64,000 nt of DNA from an uncultured Clostridia bacterium (GCA_944366945.1 CALVWJ010000011.1:1-64000), one strand, 5' to 3'. Positions 7,665-17,149 are shown, counted from the stretch's first letter. Numbers and translations: made by a program. Notes: generated by a model not told the origin, from the sequence alone.

Positions 7665-8840
7665 TCAGATGCGCGCTACGCCGCTCCTGCGCGCGGCTTC
7701 CGCTACAGCTGCCGCAACCGCCTTGCCCACGCGCGGATCAAACGCTGCAGGAAGGATGTATTCCTCGTTGAGTTCCTCCTCCGAAATCAGCCCTGCAATC
7801 GCATAAGCAGCCGCGCGCTTCATCGCATCGTTGATGTCGCTTGCACGCACATCGAATGTGCCGCGGAAAATGCCCGGGAAGGCAAGGACGTTGTTGACCT
7901 GGTTGGGGAAATCGCTGCGGCCCGTTGCAACAACGCGCGCGCCGCCTGCCTTTGCCTCATCCGGAAAGATCTCGGGCGTCGGGTTTGCGCATGCAAACAG
8001 GATCGCATCCTTCGCCATGGTTTTTACCATCTCCGTCGTCACGGCGCCCGGCGCGCTCACGCCAATGAAAACATCCGCCCCTTTGAGCGCATCCGCGAGC
8101 GTGCCTTTCAGCTTTGCGCGGTTTGTGACGCAGGCCATTTCTTCTTTAAATGGATTCATGCCTTCGGCGCGGCCTTCGTAGATGGTTCCCCTGCGATCGC
8201 ATAGAGTAATATCAGCAAAACCGTCATCCAAAAGCAGGCGCGTGATGGAGATTGCCGCTGCGCCGGCGCCATTTACCACAACCTTTACATCTTCCTTTTT
8301 TTTGCCGACGACGCGTAATGCATTCACAAGGCCCGCAAGGGTGATAACCGCCGTGCCGTGCTGGTCGTCATGGAAAATGGGTATATCGCATTTCTGCTTG
8401 AGTTTACGCTCAATCTCAAAGCAGCGCGGCGCAGAAATATCCTCCAGGTTCACTCCGCCGAAGGAACCCGAGATCATATAAATCGTGTTCACGATCTCAT
8501 CCACATCCTTGCTTTTAACGCAAAGCGGGAAAGCATCCACATCGCCAAAGGCCTTGAAAAGCACGCATTTCCCCTCCATCACGGGCATGCCTGCCTCCGG
8601 GCCGATATCGCCAAGCCCCAGCACCGCAGAGCCATCCGTAACCACAAGGCACATATTGTGCCTGCGGGTCAGCGTATAGCTTTTTTCCACATCCTTCTGG
8701 ATTTCCAAGCAGGGCTGCGCTACGCCCGGCGTGTACGCCAGAGAAAGATCCTCTTTGGTTTTCACCGGCACCGTGGCGATTACCTCAATTTTCCCGCCCC
8801 ATTCTTCATGCAGGCGCAGGGATTCCTTTGCATAATCCAT
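7665..8840 (-). CDS. NAD(P)-dependent malic enzyme
   Basis: About 391 residues, the short bacterial type. It decarboxylates L-malate to pyruvate and CO2 while reducing NAD(P). The N-terminal domain holds the malic signature with YTPGVAQPC and DGSAVLGLGDIGPEAGMPVM. The Rossmann domain has NGAGAAAISITRLLLDDG (G.GAA.G-like loop), and later GVSAPGAVT. I chose the ATG at 8840 (MDYAKESLRLHEEW), because it has AGGGAG upstream and matches the family's start; an in-frame ATG at 8891 would add 17 residues without similarity. It is monocistronic, ending at a clear terminator. Confidence 0.95.
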   Translation of the reverse strand: MDYAKESLRLHEEWGGKIEVIATVPVKTKEDLSLAYTPGVAQPCLEIQKDVEKSYTLTRRHNMCLVVTDGSAVLGLGDIGPEAGMPVMEGKCVLFKAFGDVDAFPLCVKSKDVDEIVNTIYMISGSFGGVNLEDISAPRCFEIERKLKQKCDIPIFHDDQHGTAVITLAGLVNALRVVGKKKEDVKVVVNGAGAAAISITRLLLDDGFADITLCDRRGTIYEGRAEGMNPFKEEMACVTNRAKLKGTLADALKGADVFIGVSAPGAVTTEMVKTMAKDAILFACANPTPEIFPDEAKAGGARVVATGRSDFPNQVNNVLAFPGIFRGTFDVRASDINDAMKRAAAYAIAGLISEEELNEEYILPAAFDPRVGKAVAAAVAEAARRSGVARI

Positions 8841-8933
8841 CGTCTCTTTTGCTCCCTTAAAGTATATGGTCATCCGCCTTGGACTCCGCATCCTAGTATA
8901 TGATTTTTTAGCCCGCAGCGCAAGCGTTGCGCA

Positions 8934-10508
8934 TTACAATTCCGCAAAGCGGCGCACGCCCTTGCCGCATAACCATTTCCAAATCAAAAGAGCACCAAGT
9001 GCGCAAAGCGCAGTAAACGCATACCCTAAAATGGGTGCGTCCATTATGCCGAGCAACAAAAGGGCAAGCGGAATACCCACAAGCAGCATGGATCCAAACA
9101 CGGTAACAAATGTGGGGAACCCCTGTTTGACAACCTCCGTTTCATTCTTCCAATCCAATTTCGGATGCAGGAGGTTGATCCAGAGTCCCGCAAGGCCCAC
9201 GAACGCCGAAAATGCCGCAGGCAACAGATAAAGCAGCAGCGCCTGCATAACATCTGCTTCAAGTGCAATGGAAAATAGCGTTGCTGCGATGATCTCGGCA
9301 GGCAGCGTAACGGCAAAATGCAGTGCAAGCTTTGCGCGAAAAACTGCCGGAACAGAAACGGGCAGCACTTTAAGCTGATCGATGCTATTTCCCTCAAGCG
9401 AAATGGAAGCGGCCGTCGTTGTGCTCATGCCAAGCATCCATGCCGCAAGATAAGGCACAATCGGGGCAAAAGCAGAAACAGGGATACCCATTTCCTGTGC
9501 GATGCGCCCCTTATCTACAAACAGAAGCGCTATTGCACCAGCAATGAGCAGCAGCGCACCGATCGCCGTATTGGTTACATAAATCGTGGAGGCGAAGTAC
9601 CGCCGCACCTCCCGCAAGAACAGCGCCCGGCGCACCGGGGAAACGCGAATCGCGCCCGCTTTGCGTTTCTCTCCGGCGCCGCCTGCAAGGCCCGCATGCA
9701 ATGCGCGCAGGTTGCGCGCTGCGAGCAGGGAAAATGCTGCAAACGGCAAAACGTTTAGAGCTGCAAACAGCGCAAACGCACTGGCGCTCCCGCAGGCAGC
9801 ATCCGCAAACCAACGCGCAGGCGGATAAACGGCATAGACGCTCTGTGCAAGCTGTGCCCCGATCTCATCGAAGTTTTCAACGATGGACTGCATGCTAAAA
9901 GAAAGCGCAAGGGATGCAAACACAAGCAGGAAGGACAGCACAATGCGCACAGCGTGCATCCGCTTGAACGCCATGCTGATCTTGGCGATGATTAGGCCAA
10001 GCACGGAAGCGATGGCGAGCGGCAAAAGCGGTGAAAGCAGCGCAAGCACCAAGAAGCGCAGCACAAAAGCCACGCCAACCTGCGCATTAAGGCCATAAGC
10101 CACGGCGGCAGGCACCAGCACCATGCAAAGGAACAACAGATTGCGCAGCACCAGTTTCAGCAGCCGGCTGAGCGCAACGGTGCCAACCGGGATCGGCAAG
10201 GAAAGCAGCTGATCAAAATCCGCAAAAGCAACGAGCACGTTCGGTGCGCTGACAAAGCTCGTAAGCACCGTTACAAGCGCCCCTGCAACAGCAGCGATGC
10301 CAAGGGTCAGCTCGGGTGTCCCCAGCGCTGCAAATGCTCCTGCCATCATATAAAAATACATCAGCGACGTTCCCAAAAGGCAAACGGCTACAAAAGCTCC
10401 GAGCGCCAGCGCGCGCACGGCCTTGCGCCTGGCGGCGGGGTCGCTTAGGCGCGTGGTCCCCAGCACGCCCAGCGCATCGATGCGCAAAAGCAAAAACAGC
10501 TTCCTCAT
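8934..10508 (-). CDS. ABC-2 type exporter permease
   Basis: 524-residue membrane protein with roughly twelve hydrophobic segments and no nucleotide-binding motif. It starts 4 bp inside the upstream ATPase gene's end (10505-10508), so the two are translationally coupled and form one ABC exporter. The size and helix layout resemble large clostridial ABC-2 permeases in which two six-helix halves are fused. The substrate is unknown; lipid, peptide or drug export are all possible. A segment with SFVSAPNVLVAFADFDQLLSLPIP looks like the cytosolic coupling region between early helices. Confidence 0.82.
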   Translation of the reverse strand: MRKLFLLLRIDALGVLGTTRLSDPAARRKAVRALALGAFVAVCLLGTSLMYFYMMAGAFAALGTPELTLGIAAVAGALVTVLTSFVSAPNVLVAFADFDQLLSLPIPVGTVALSRLLKLVLRNLLFLCMVLVPAAVAYGLNAQVGVAFVLRFLVLALLSPLLPLAIASVLGLIIAKISMAFKRMHAVRIVLSFLLVFASLALSFSMQSIVENFDEIGAQLAQSVYAVYPPARWFADAACGSASAFALFAALNVLPFAAFSLLAARNLRALHAGLAGGAGEKRKAGAIRVSPVRRALFLREVRRYFASTIYVTNTAIGALLLIAGAIALLFVDKGRIAQEMGIPVSAFAPIVPYLAAWMLGMSTTTAASISLEGNSIDQLKVLPVSVPAVFRAKLALHFAVTLPAEIIAATLFSIALEADVMQALLLYLLPAAFSAFVGLAGLWINLLHPKLDWKNETEVVKQGFPTFVTVFGSMLLVGIPLALLLLGIMDAPILGYAFTALCALGALLIWKWLCGKGVRRFAEL

Positions 10509-11215
10509 ACGTCAATCAACTCCATGAACACGTCTTCCAGGGATTGGTCCCCTTTCACGGTTTCCGTTTCGCCCGCCGTTACAAGCCGCCCGTTTTTGAT
10601 GATGGCAATTTTATTGCACAGCTTCTCTGCCACCTCGAGAACATGTGTGGAAAAGAAGATTGCAGAGCCTGCATCGCAAAGCTCCCGCATCACGGCCTTG
10701 AGCGTGTGCGAAGCCTTGGGGTCAAGCCCCACGAACGGTTCATCGAGCACGAGCAGTTTGGGCGCATGCACCAAGGCCGCAATGAGCGCCGTTTTCTGCT
10801 TCATGCCGTGCGAATATGCGCCGATAAGCCCGCCGAGATGATCCTCCATCTCAAAGGCTCCCGCATAGCGCGTGATGCGCTCCTGCCGCTCCTGTTCCGC
10901 TACGCCGAACACATCCGCGATAAAGTTGATATACTGCATGCCCGTTAAATAATCGTACAGCGTGGGATTATCCGGAATGTAAGCCGTCAACGCTTTGCAG
11001 GCGACCGGCTGTTCTCGCACGGACATGCCGCCAATGCGGATCTCCCCTTCCTCAAAGGCAAGCGCTCCCACCGCAGCGCGAATCGCGGTTGTTTTCCCTG
11101 CGCCATTATGGCCAATGAATCCATAAATATCCCCCGCCTCTACAGAAAGGTTCAATCCATCGACCGCCCGCTTCCCACCCGGGTACGTTTTGGAAAAGTT
11201 TTCAAACGAAAGCAT
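10505..11215 (-). CDS. ABC transporter ATP-binding protein
   Basis: ATPase of about 236 residues. It shows Walker A GHNGAGKTT, a Q-loop region, a signature-like segment YSHGMKQK (in place of LSGGQ, as usual for the ABC-2/NatA type), Walker B LLVLDEPFVGLDP, and the switch histidine in FFSTHVLEV. I prefer the ATG at 11215 because AAGGGGGG lies just upstream; the longer frame from 11233 adds six residues without a ribosome site. It pairs with the permease by a 4-bp overlap. A TTGCGA/TATAAT promoter with 17-bp spacing lies at 11266-11294. Confidence 0.93.
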   Translation of the reverse strand: MLSFENFSKTYPGGKRAVDGLNLSVEAGDIYGFIGHNGAGKTTAIRAAVGALAFEEGEIRIGGMSVREQPVACKALTAYIPDNPTLYDYLTGMQYINFIADVFGVAEQERQERITRYAGAFEMEDHLGGLIGAYSHGMKQKTALIAALVHAPKLLVLDEPFVGLDPKASHTLKAVMRELCDAGSAIFFSTHVLEVAEKLCNKIAIIKNGRLVTAGETETVKGDQSLEDVFMELIDV

Positions 11216-11265
11216 GGTAGCCCCCCTTTGCAAGCCGTTTCAGCCTGCTCCATTTTGCATTAATC

Positions 11266-11294
11266 ATTATAATTCAAATAATGCAATTTCGCAA
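11266..11294 (-). promoter_or_regulatory. Promoter of the ABC-2 exporter pair
   Basis: On the minus strand TTGCGA (11289-11294) and TATAAT (11266-11271) are 17 bp apart and about 50 bp before the ATPase start. Confidence 0.65.
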
Positions 11295-11378
11295 CCGTTT
11301 AAAAAGCAGATGCAAATTTGCATAGGATATGCTATCATATTATTTCGGTTATACTCTTTAAGATTTCGGTAAGAATGG

Positions 11379-12785
11379 ATGGCTACCATGAAATTGCGTT
11401 CTCTTATTGGCAGCAAAGCCTTTTACCGCATGGTGCTTGCCATTGCGGTGCCCGTGATGATCCAAAATGGTATCACGCAATTCGTTGGCGTGCTGGATAA
11501 CCTTATGGTTGGGCGGCTCGGCACGGAGCAAATGTCCGGTGTGGCCATTGCGAATCAACTTATTTTTATCTTTAATCTCTGCATCTTTGGTGGACTTGGG
11601 GGAGCTGGCATATTTGGTGCGCAGTTCGCAGGCAAACGCGATATAGAGGGGATTCGCAATGTTTTCCGTTTCAAGTTGATCGTATGCAGCATCGTTTGTA
11701 CAATCTGCATTCTTGTGCTTGGTTTCTGGAATGAGCCCCTTATCAACCTGTTTCTGCATGAAGGCAGCGCAGAAGGCGATTTGGCGCTCACGCTTTCCTA
11801 CGGGCAGGAGTATATCCGCATCATGCTTTTTGGGCTTATCCCCTATGCGCTTTCCCAGGCGTATTGCTCTACATTGCGCGAAACGGGAGAGACTGTGCGC
11901 CCAATGGTTGCAAGCATTGCAGCAGTGGTCACAAACCTCATTCTCAACTATCTGCTCATCTTTGGCAAGCTCGGAATGCCGGCCATGGGCCCTGCGGGCG
12001 CAGCCATTGCCACGGTGATTTCCAGGTTTGTAGAGCTGGGTCTTATTATGTATTGGTCTCATTCGCACCCGGAACGCACTCCATTCTTCCTTGGCGCTTA
12101 CCGCACGCTGCGCGTGCCGCGGGCACTCGCCCTGCACATTGTGCAAAAGGGCATGCCTCTTCTGCTTAACGAAACATTCTGGTCCATGGGCATGTCCTTG
12201 TTAAACCAGTGCTATTCTATGCGCGGCCTTGCTGTAATCGCAGCAGTGAATATTGCAAGCACTGTCTCAAACCTGTTTAATATCAGCTTTCAAGCGCTTG
12301 GCTCATCCATCGGCATCGTAGTCGGCAACCTACTCGGCGCTGGGAAAGCAGACGAAGCGCGCGATACAGACCGGAAGATGATTGCCTTTAGCGTTGCCAC
12401 CTGCTTCCTGCTGGGCAGCCTGCTTGCAGCCGTTTCCGGTGTAATCCCGAACCTTTATAATACCACAGCGGAAGTCAAATCGCTTGCGGCCGCATTCCTG
12501 CTCATCACCGCTGGCAGCATGCCATTTCACGCGTTTTCGCATGCATGTTATTTTACGCTGCGCTCCGGCGGTCAAACAAAGATTACCACGCTTTTCGACA
12601 GCGGATATGTATGGCTGGTGTGCATCCCGACGGCATTTGTGCTTTCCCGCTTCACGTCTATGCCAATTGTTCCAATGTATTTCATCTGCACGGCACTTGA
12701 GATCATCAAATGCATTGCAGGCTATCTGTTTGTAAAAAGCGGCAAATGGGTGCGCATGATCGTGCCTTCGGGGGAAGGAATTTAA
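11379..12785 (+). CDS. MATE family efflux transporter (3)
   Basis: 468 residues with about twelve helices. The MATE pattern starts at helix 1 (AIAVPVMIQNGITQFVGVLDNLMVGRLGTEQMSGVAIANQ) and repeats in the second half from about residue 240. The subgroup with 'VGVLDNLMVGRLGTEQMSG' is common in Clostridia and differs from the pumps at 1470 and 4544. The start could be ATG 11379 or ATG 11388; neither has a strong ribosome site. It is divergent from the ABC exporter and followed by a GC-rich hairpin at 12803-12823. The substrate is unknown. Confidence 0.92.
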   Translation: MATMKLRSLIGSKAFYRMVLAIAVPVMIQNGITQFVGVLDNLMVGRLGTEQMSGVAIANQLIFIFNLCIFGGLGGAGIFGAQFAGKRDIEGIRNVFRFKLIVCSIVCTICILVLGFWNEPLINLFLHEGSAEGDLALTLSYGQEYIRIMLFGLIPYALSQAYCSTLRETGETVRPMVASIAAVVTNLILNYLLIFGKLGMPAMGPAGAAIATVISRFVELGLIMYWSHSHPERTPFFLGAYRTLRVPRALALHIVQKGMPLLLNETFWSMGMSLLNQCYSMRGLAVIAAVNIASTVSNLFNISFQALGSSIGIVVGNLLGAGKADEARDTDRKMIAFSVATCFLLGSLLAAVSGVIPNLYNTTAEVKSLAAAFLLITAGSMPFHAFSHACYFTLRSGGQTKITTLFDSGYVWLVCIPTAFVLSRFTSMPIVPMYFICTALEIIKCIAGYLFVKSGKWVRMIVPSGEGI

Positions 12786-12802
12786 TCCAACGTTTTCATC
12801 AA

Positions 12803-12823
12803 GCCGCCTCTAAACGGGGCGGC
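12803..12823 (+). terminator. Probable terminator of MATE gene 3
   Basis: GCCGCC and GGCGGC form a short GC-rich stem, 18 bp after the stop codon. It is followed by CTGCTTTAT, so the T run is weak. Confidence 0.5.
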
Positions 12824-12906
12824 CTGCTTTATATTCCGCATAACGGCATATTTTCCCAACGATGCTTATACAAGCGTGAATCCTTTAACTTAAAGCGCTT
12901 TCCCCC

Positions 12907-12935
12907 TTTACTTTATTACGCTAATGTGTTACTAT
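12907..12935 (+). promoter_or_regulatory. Promoter of the amino-acid ABC importer
   Basis: TTTACT (12907-12912) and TACTAT (12930-12935) are separated by 17 bp and lie about 50 bp before the binding-protein start. Confidence 0.55.
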
Positions 12936-12983
12936 ACCAAAGCCACGAATCCTATTGTACTGAAAGAGAGGTTTAATTTACCC

Positions 12984-13775
12984 ATGAAACGTACGAAGTT
13001 TTTCCTGCTGGCGCTTGCACTCGCATTTGTTTTCGTTGCCGCGTTTGGCTGTGCGGAAAAGGAAGAAAAAACCTTTACCGTAGGCTTTGATGCGAGCTTC
13101 CCGCCGTATGGCTACATCGATGAAAACGGCGAATACATCGGCTTTGATTTGGACCTCGCCGCTGAAGTCTGCGAGCGCCGGGGTTGGACGCTCAAGCTTT
13201 CCCCCATCGATTGGGACGCTAAGGATTTCGAGCTTGAATCCGGCGCCATCGACTGCATCTGGAATGGCTTTACCATGAACGGCCGCGAAGATCTTTATAC
13301 CTGGACGGATTCCTACATGGACAACTCCCAGGTGTTCGTGACGCGTGCAGCGGATGGCCTTACCACCTTCGCGGATCTTGCGGGCAAAGTTGTCACCGTG
13401 CAGGCAGACAGCTCCTGCGAAGCCGCCCTCAACGATGAGGAAAACCCGGATGCGATCGCCCTGCGCGATTCCTTCGCTTCCTTCCAGAAGTGCGCGGAAT
13501 ACAACACCGCTTTCATGGAGCTTGAGTCCGGCGCAGTCGACGCAATCGGTATGGACATTGGCGTTGCAAAATACCAGATCGAAGGCCGCGAAGACCAGTT
13601 CATCATCATGGAGCAGCCCCTTCAGAGCGAACAATATGGCATCGGCTTCAAGCTTGGCAACACCGAGCTGCGCGACCAGGTCCAGGAAACGCTCATGGAA
13701 ATGGTTGAAGATGGCACCTTCGCTGAGATTTCCACCGAGTGGTTCGGCTATGACGTCTGCACGCTGGGCGAATAA
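12984..13775 (+). CDS. Amino-acid ABC transporter substrate-binding lipoprotein
   Basis: 263-residue family 3 solute-binding protein. The N-terminus is a lipoprotein signal (MKRTKFFLLALALAF, lipobox ending at Cys near residue 22). The mature part begins with the family 3 signature FTVGFDASFPPYGYIDENGEYIGFDLDLA and continues with the ligand-lobe block ESGAIDCIWNGFTMNGRED. The start at 12984 follows AGAGAGG; an upstream in-frame ATG at 12924 would bury the signal peptide. The permease and ATPase genes follow, making a complete polar amino-acid (possibly cystine or glutamine) importer. A hairpin at 13788-13821 may lower downstream expression. Confidence 0.94.
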   Translation: MKRTKFFLLALALAFVFVAAFGCAEKEEKTFTVGFDASFPPYGYIDENGEYIGFDLDLAAEVCERRGWTLKLSPIDWDAKDFELESGAIDCIWNGFTMNGREDLYTWTDSYMDNSQVFVTRAADGLTTFADLAGKVVTVQADSSCEAALNDEENPDAIALRDSFASFQKCAEYNTAFMELESGAVDAIGMDIGVAKYQIEGREDQFIIMEQPLQSEQYGIGFKLGNTELRDQVQETLMEMVEDGTFAEISTEWFGYDVCTLGE

Positions 13776-13787
13776 CAGCACTGATTC

Positions 13788-13821
13788 AAAACGCGGGCCG
13801 CTTTGCTGCCGCCCGCGTTTT
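13788..13821 (+). terminator. Intra-operon terminator/attenuator
   Basis: AAAACGCGGGC and GCCCGCGTTTT form an 11-bp perfect stem ending in T residues. It lies between the binding-protein and permease genes, where partial termination would give an excess of binding protein. Confidence 0.8.
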
Positions 13822-13874
13822 CTGTCCATTTACGATAAACCGGTTGATTCATTTGGGAAAGTGGGGATAGCCCT

Positions 13875-14525
13875 ATGACGTTTCAAGTAATGCTCGAGCA
13901 GCTCGGAGGAGGCATGCTTACCTCCATGCTTATTTTTGCCTTAACGCTTCTTGGCGCATTGCCGCTGGCGCTTCCGATCGCATTTGGGCGCATGAGCAAG
14001 CATGCGCCTTTGCGCATGCTCATGCAGGTGTATATTTCCTTTATGCGCGGCACACCGCTCATGCTGCAGCTGCTCGTGGTATACTTTGGGCCCTGGTTTA
14101 TCCTAAAAATCCCACTCAGCAACGGTTACAGGTTCTATGCCGCGATCATCGCATTCGTGCTCAACTATGCAGCTTACTTTGCAGAGATTTACCGCGCCGG
14201 CATCGAATCCATCCCCCGTGGCCAATACGAAGCAGCTGAGGTGCTCGGGTATTCCCAAGGGCAAACCTTCTGGCGTATCATCTTTCCCCAGATGGTCAAG
14301 CGCATCCTGCCACCGGTTACAAACGAGGTGATTACGCTCGTGAAGGACACCTCCCTTGCTTTTTCCATCGGCGTGATGGAGATGTTCACCATGGCAAAGC
14401 AGATCTCTTCTGCGGAAAAAAGCATGACGGCACTGGTTGCAGCCGCTGCATTCTACTATGTGTTCAACGCCATCGTTGCCTGGGCCATGAACCGTTTTGA
14501 GCGCAGGCTGGCTTATTATCGGTAA
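13875..14525 (+). CDS. Amino-acid ABC transporter permease
   Basis: 216 residues, HisM/GlnP family, with about five helices. The EAA loop that docks to the ATPase is visible as EAAEVLGYSQGQTFWRIIFPQ (residues about 115-135). FMRGTPLMLQLLVVYFG near residue 56 is another family hallmark. The start ATG at 13875 has GTGGGGAT upstream. The ATPase gene starts 13 bp downstream, so translation of the two is linked. Confidence 0.95.
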   Translation: MTFQVMLEQLGGGMLTSMLIFALTLLGALPLALPIAFGRMSKHAPLRMLMQVYISFMRGTPLMLQLLVVYFGPWFILKIPLSNGYRFYAAIIAFVLNYAAYFAEIYRAGIESIPRGQYEAAEVLGYSQGQTFWRIIFPQMVKRILPPVTNEVITLVKDTSLAFSIGVMEMFTMAKQISSAEKSMTALVAAAAFYYVFNAIVAWAMNRFERRLAYYR

Positions 14526-14538
14526 GGAGGAGTCGGCC

Positions 14539-15300
14539 ATGAACGTATTGGAAATTGAATCCCTGCAAAAGAGTTTCGATGGGCGCGAAGTGCTCAAGGA
14601 CATCTCCGTTTCCGTGGCGGAAGGAGAAGTGGTTGCGGTGATCGGCCCTTCCGGCTCTGGAAAATCCACGCTGCTGCGCTGCGCAACCCTGCTTGAAACC
14701 ATGGATGGCGGCGCGCTCCGCTATCTCGGCCGCAGCGCTGCAGCGCCCGGCAAGGATGGCAAGACCGTTTATGCGGACGCACAAACCCTCAAGGAAATCC
14801 GCAGCTCGTTCGGCCTGGTATTTCAAAGCTTCCACCTGTTCCCGCATTACTCTGTACTAAAGAACATCATAGATGCACCCATGTGCGTGCAAAAGCGCAG
14901 CCGCGAGGAAGCGACGAAAGCCGCCATGGCGCTGCTTTCAAAGATGGGCCTTGCCGATCGGGCGGACGCCTATCCTTATCAGCTTTCCGGCGGCGAACAG
15001 CAGCGCGTTTCCATTGCCCGCGCATTGGCGATGGGCCCGAAGATGCTTTTCTTTGACGAGCCAACGAGCGCTCTTGACCCGGAACTGACCGGCGACATCC
15101 TGCGCGTGATCCAGTCCCTTGCCCGAGAGAAGATGACCATGCTCATCGTGACGCATGAGATGGCGTTTGCCCGCAGCGTGGCAGACCGCGTAATCTTTAT
15201 GGCAGGCGGCGTTATCGTGGAGCAGGGCCGCCCGGAAGACGTAATCGACAACCCGCAGAACGAGCGCACGCGCGCATTTTTAAAGAAGCTCGAACGCTAG
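14539..15300 (+). CDS. Amino-acid ABC transporter ATP-binding protein
   Basis: 253-residue ATPase of the GlnQ/HisP type. It shows Walker A GPSGSGKST, signature LSGGEQQR, Walker B LFFDEPTSALDPEL, and the H-loop in IVTHEMAFA. The start at 14539 is fixed by AAGGAGG 8 bp upstream; the frame is open further upstream into the permease. It has an insertion of about ten residues after the Walker A region (AAAPGKDGKTVYADAQTL), not unusual in Clostridia. It energises uptake with the two preceding genes. Confidence 0.96.
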   Translation: MNVLEIESLQKSFDGREVLKDISVSVAEGEVVAVIGPSGSGKSTLLRCATLLETMDGGALRYLGRSAAAPGKDGKTVYADAQTLKEIRSSFGLVFQSFHLFPHYSVLKNIIDAPMCVQKRSREEATKAAMALLSKMGLADRADAYPYQLSGGEQQRVSIARALAMGPKMLFFDEPTSALDPELTGDILRVIQSLAREKMTMLIVTHEMAFARSVADRVIFMAGGVIVEQGRPEDVIDNPQNERTRAFLKKLER

Positions 15301-16257
15301 GTTTTCCATTTGCATCCTTGCTTTCGTTATTTTAAGCTGCGTTTGATTGCCTGCCGTTGGCGCATCCTTGGCGGCTTACAATTTTTGTTTGGTTATTCGG
15401 GTTCCCTGTGCTGAGATCGGCGCCGGGAACCTGTTTTGTTTCATCGTTTTCCCTCTCCTCCTTCATTTTCAACGCCATATACAGGCGCGGGCTTTTTAGG
15501 AAGCTGTCTAACATGATCCGCTTGGAAGTCGCTGTTCGATTGTCGCGCCTGTTTCCCACATGTACCATGGTGGATGCCGCGGGCACTTAATGTTCGCTTG
15601 GAAGCAAGTAAAGTATTCCCTCGCGTTAGGAATGCCAATATAGCAGGCCGCCGCCCCAAAGGGAAGTAGAGGACAGTTACAGGAGCAGTGCAGGAAGTAT
15701 GCTGCAACGCGTACCCCCTTTGCCCATGCTTTTAGTTCTGCTTTCTTAAAGGGAGCAAAGGCATAGCTTTGCGGCAGCTGCGGCTAAAATGGGCCAATCA
15801 GCGCGTCTGGTTTCTTCCAGCATGATCGCTTTGGCCCGGCGGTTGCATTGCCGTTTCCGATATGCTTACGCTTTCCAGCGGAAGTGGCGGGCCCTCCCCC
15901 GTATGCCAAAGGCATTGCCTTTTAGGCGGGTACATGCATGCTACAGCTTTTCCCTTGCCCCAGCATTTTCCTTCCCTTTCAAAAGAATGATTTTGGGTAT
16001 TGCAGCACACGCGCGGAAAAGCACGGTTTAAACAGCACGTTTTTCACGCACAACGGATACCGCACGATCAAGGGAATGCAGCTGATTTGTGCCGCAGCCT
16101 GTTTCTCTGCATGAAGTCCGGCCGCTGCATCTAAAGGAAAGAGCTTGCGCCTCGTTTTTCAAGGCAGCAAGCTCCTCGCTCATTCAAACAAGCCGCGCGT
16201 AATGGGCAATTCACCATTTTACGACAATGCCACGCTGCAACGCAGTACTTTTTCTGT
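15301..16257. other. Long intergenic stretch, no gene found
   Basis: Nearly 1 kb without a supportable coding region; the open frames are short, overlap in all frames and look like chance. A possible operon terminator lies at 15400-15431 (GGTTCCC and GGGAACC, followed by TGTTTTGTTT). No tRNA-like or transposase-like sequence was seen. It may contain decayed genes. Confidence 0.5.
15400..15431 (+). terminator. Possible terminator of the amino-acid importer operon
   Basis: GGTTCCC and GGGAACC form a 7-bp stem with an 18-base loop that can pair further inside. T-rich sequence (TGTTTTGTTT) follows. It lies 100 bp after the ATPase stop. Confidence 0.45.
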
Positions 16258-16935
16258 TCATTGCGCTTCGCGTTTTTTGGCAAGCACAGCGCATGCAAGG
16301 CCTGCTGCTATCACCAGCATCGGAAGCAGTCCGTTTGGTGCGGCCCCGATCTGCGGTGGCTTTAGATTTTCCGTCTGCGTAATGGGCGCTCCGCCCCCCG
16401 GCACATGCATCACAACCGTTGTGGTATCCACCTTTACCTTATCCCCATATTTTCCTTCATAATAAGTTCGAGCAACGGCCTCATCAGCAACGTTCACTGT
16501 GATATTGAGCAGATTATCCCGCTCGTTTAACCCGACGCTCAGGGCGCTGGGAACGGTGAGAGAAATGCCATCGTCATTGGCAATCTCCTCGAGCAGCTGC
16601 TTCAGTTCCGCATACGAGTATTTAGCAGTTCGAAATGTGATTTCCGCGCCTGGCACAAGCGCACGGAGCTCCGCTTCACGCGCTGCATCCAGATTCACAA
16701 TGCGCACAAACGCCCGCTGTGCTTCATCCAAATACATGCCCGCATAGTCCCTGGGGTAAATGATGTTCCCCGCATCATCTTTCCATGCATTGCGCAGAGC
16801 CATGAGCGCCCCGCTGCCACTGAGGTCCTCCCGTGATTGGGTTCCGCCGCCGACTGTGACCCCCTCCGCAAACGCCATCATTGGGATCAAACATGCCAGC
16901 ACAAATACGAACACAAACAAAGCCCCTTTTTTCAT
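16258..16935 (-). CDS. Exported protein with C-terminal membrane anchor, possible sortase substrate
   Basis: 225 residues. The N-terminus is a cleavable signal peptide (MKKGALFVFVFVLACLIPMMAFAE). The mature region of about 160 residues has no domain I recognise; it contains alternating charged and hydrophobic segments. The C-terminus has PPQIG followed, after a few residues, by a hydrophobic stretch (LLPMLVIAAGLACAVLA) and the basic tail KKREAQ. That is the layout of a cell-wall sorting signal, and PPQIG differs at one position from the (S/P)PxTG motif known for Clostridioides SrtB. It could also be a plain tail-anchored protein. ATG 16935 is preceded by GGAGGGGG. Two class B sortases lie near 59-61 kb. 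Confidence 0.75.
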   Translation of the reverse strand: MKKGALFVFVFVLACLIPMMAFAEGVTVGGGTQSREDLSGSGALMALRNAWKDDAGNIIYPRDYAGMYLDEAQRAFVRIVNLDAAREAELRALVPGAEITFRTAKYSYAELKQLLEEIANDDGISLTVPSALSVGLNERDNLLNITVNVADEAVARTYYEGKYGDKVKVDTTTVVMHVPGGGAPITQTENLKPPQIGAAPNGLLPMLVIAAGLACAVLAKKREAQ

Positions 16936-17120
16936 GTTCCCCCTCCTTCTTATTTCTCTACTTGCGTTCATACTGTTTTTGTTCATGGGTTTAAGCAACG
17001 ACAAAATAACCATACTACTTCATGATTTGTTTCCTAAAACGTACCATAAACCCAACGCTTGTGCAATGAAGCCAGGGCTCTGTTTACATTCTATTAAAGA
17101 AAAGTCAGCTTTTGTTCGCC

Positions 17121-17149
17121 TTGACTTTCGCACTTCACCGTATTAAACT
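17121..17149 (+). promoter_or_regulatory. Promoter of yerC-like gene
   Basis: TTGACT (17121-17126) and TAAACT (17144-17149) are 17 bp apart, 38 bp before the start codon. Confidence 0.65.
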
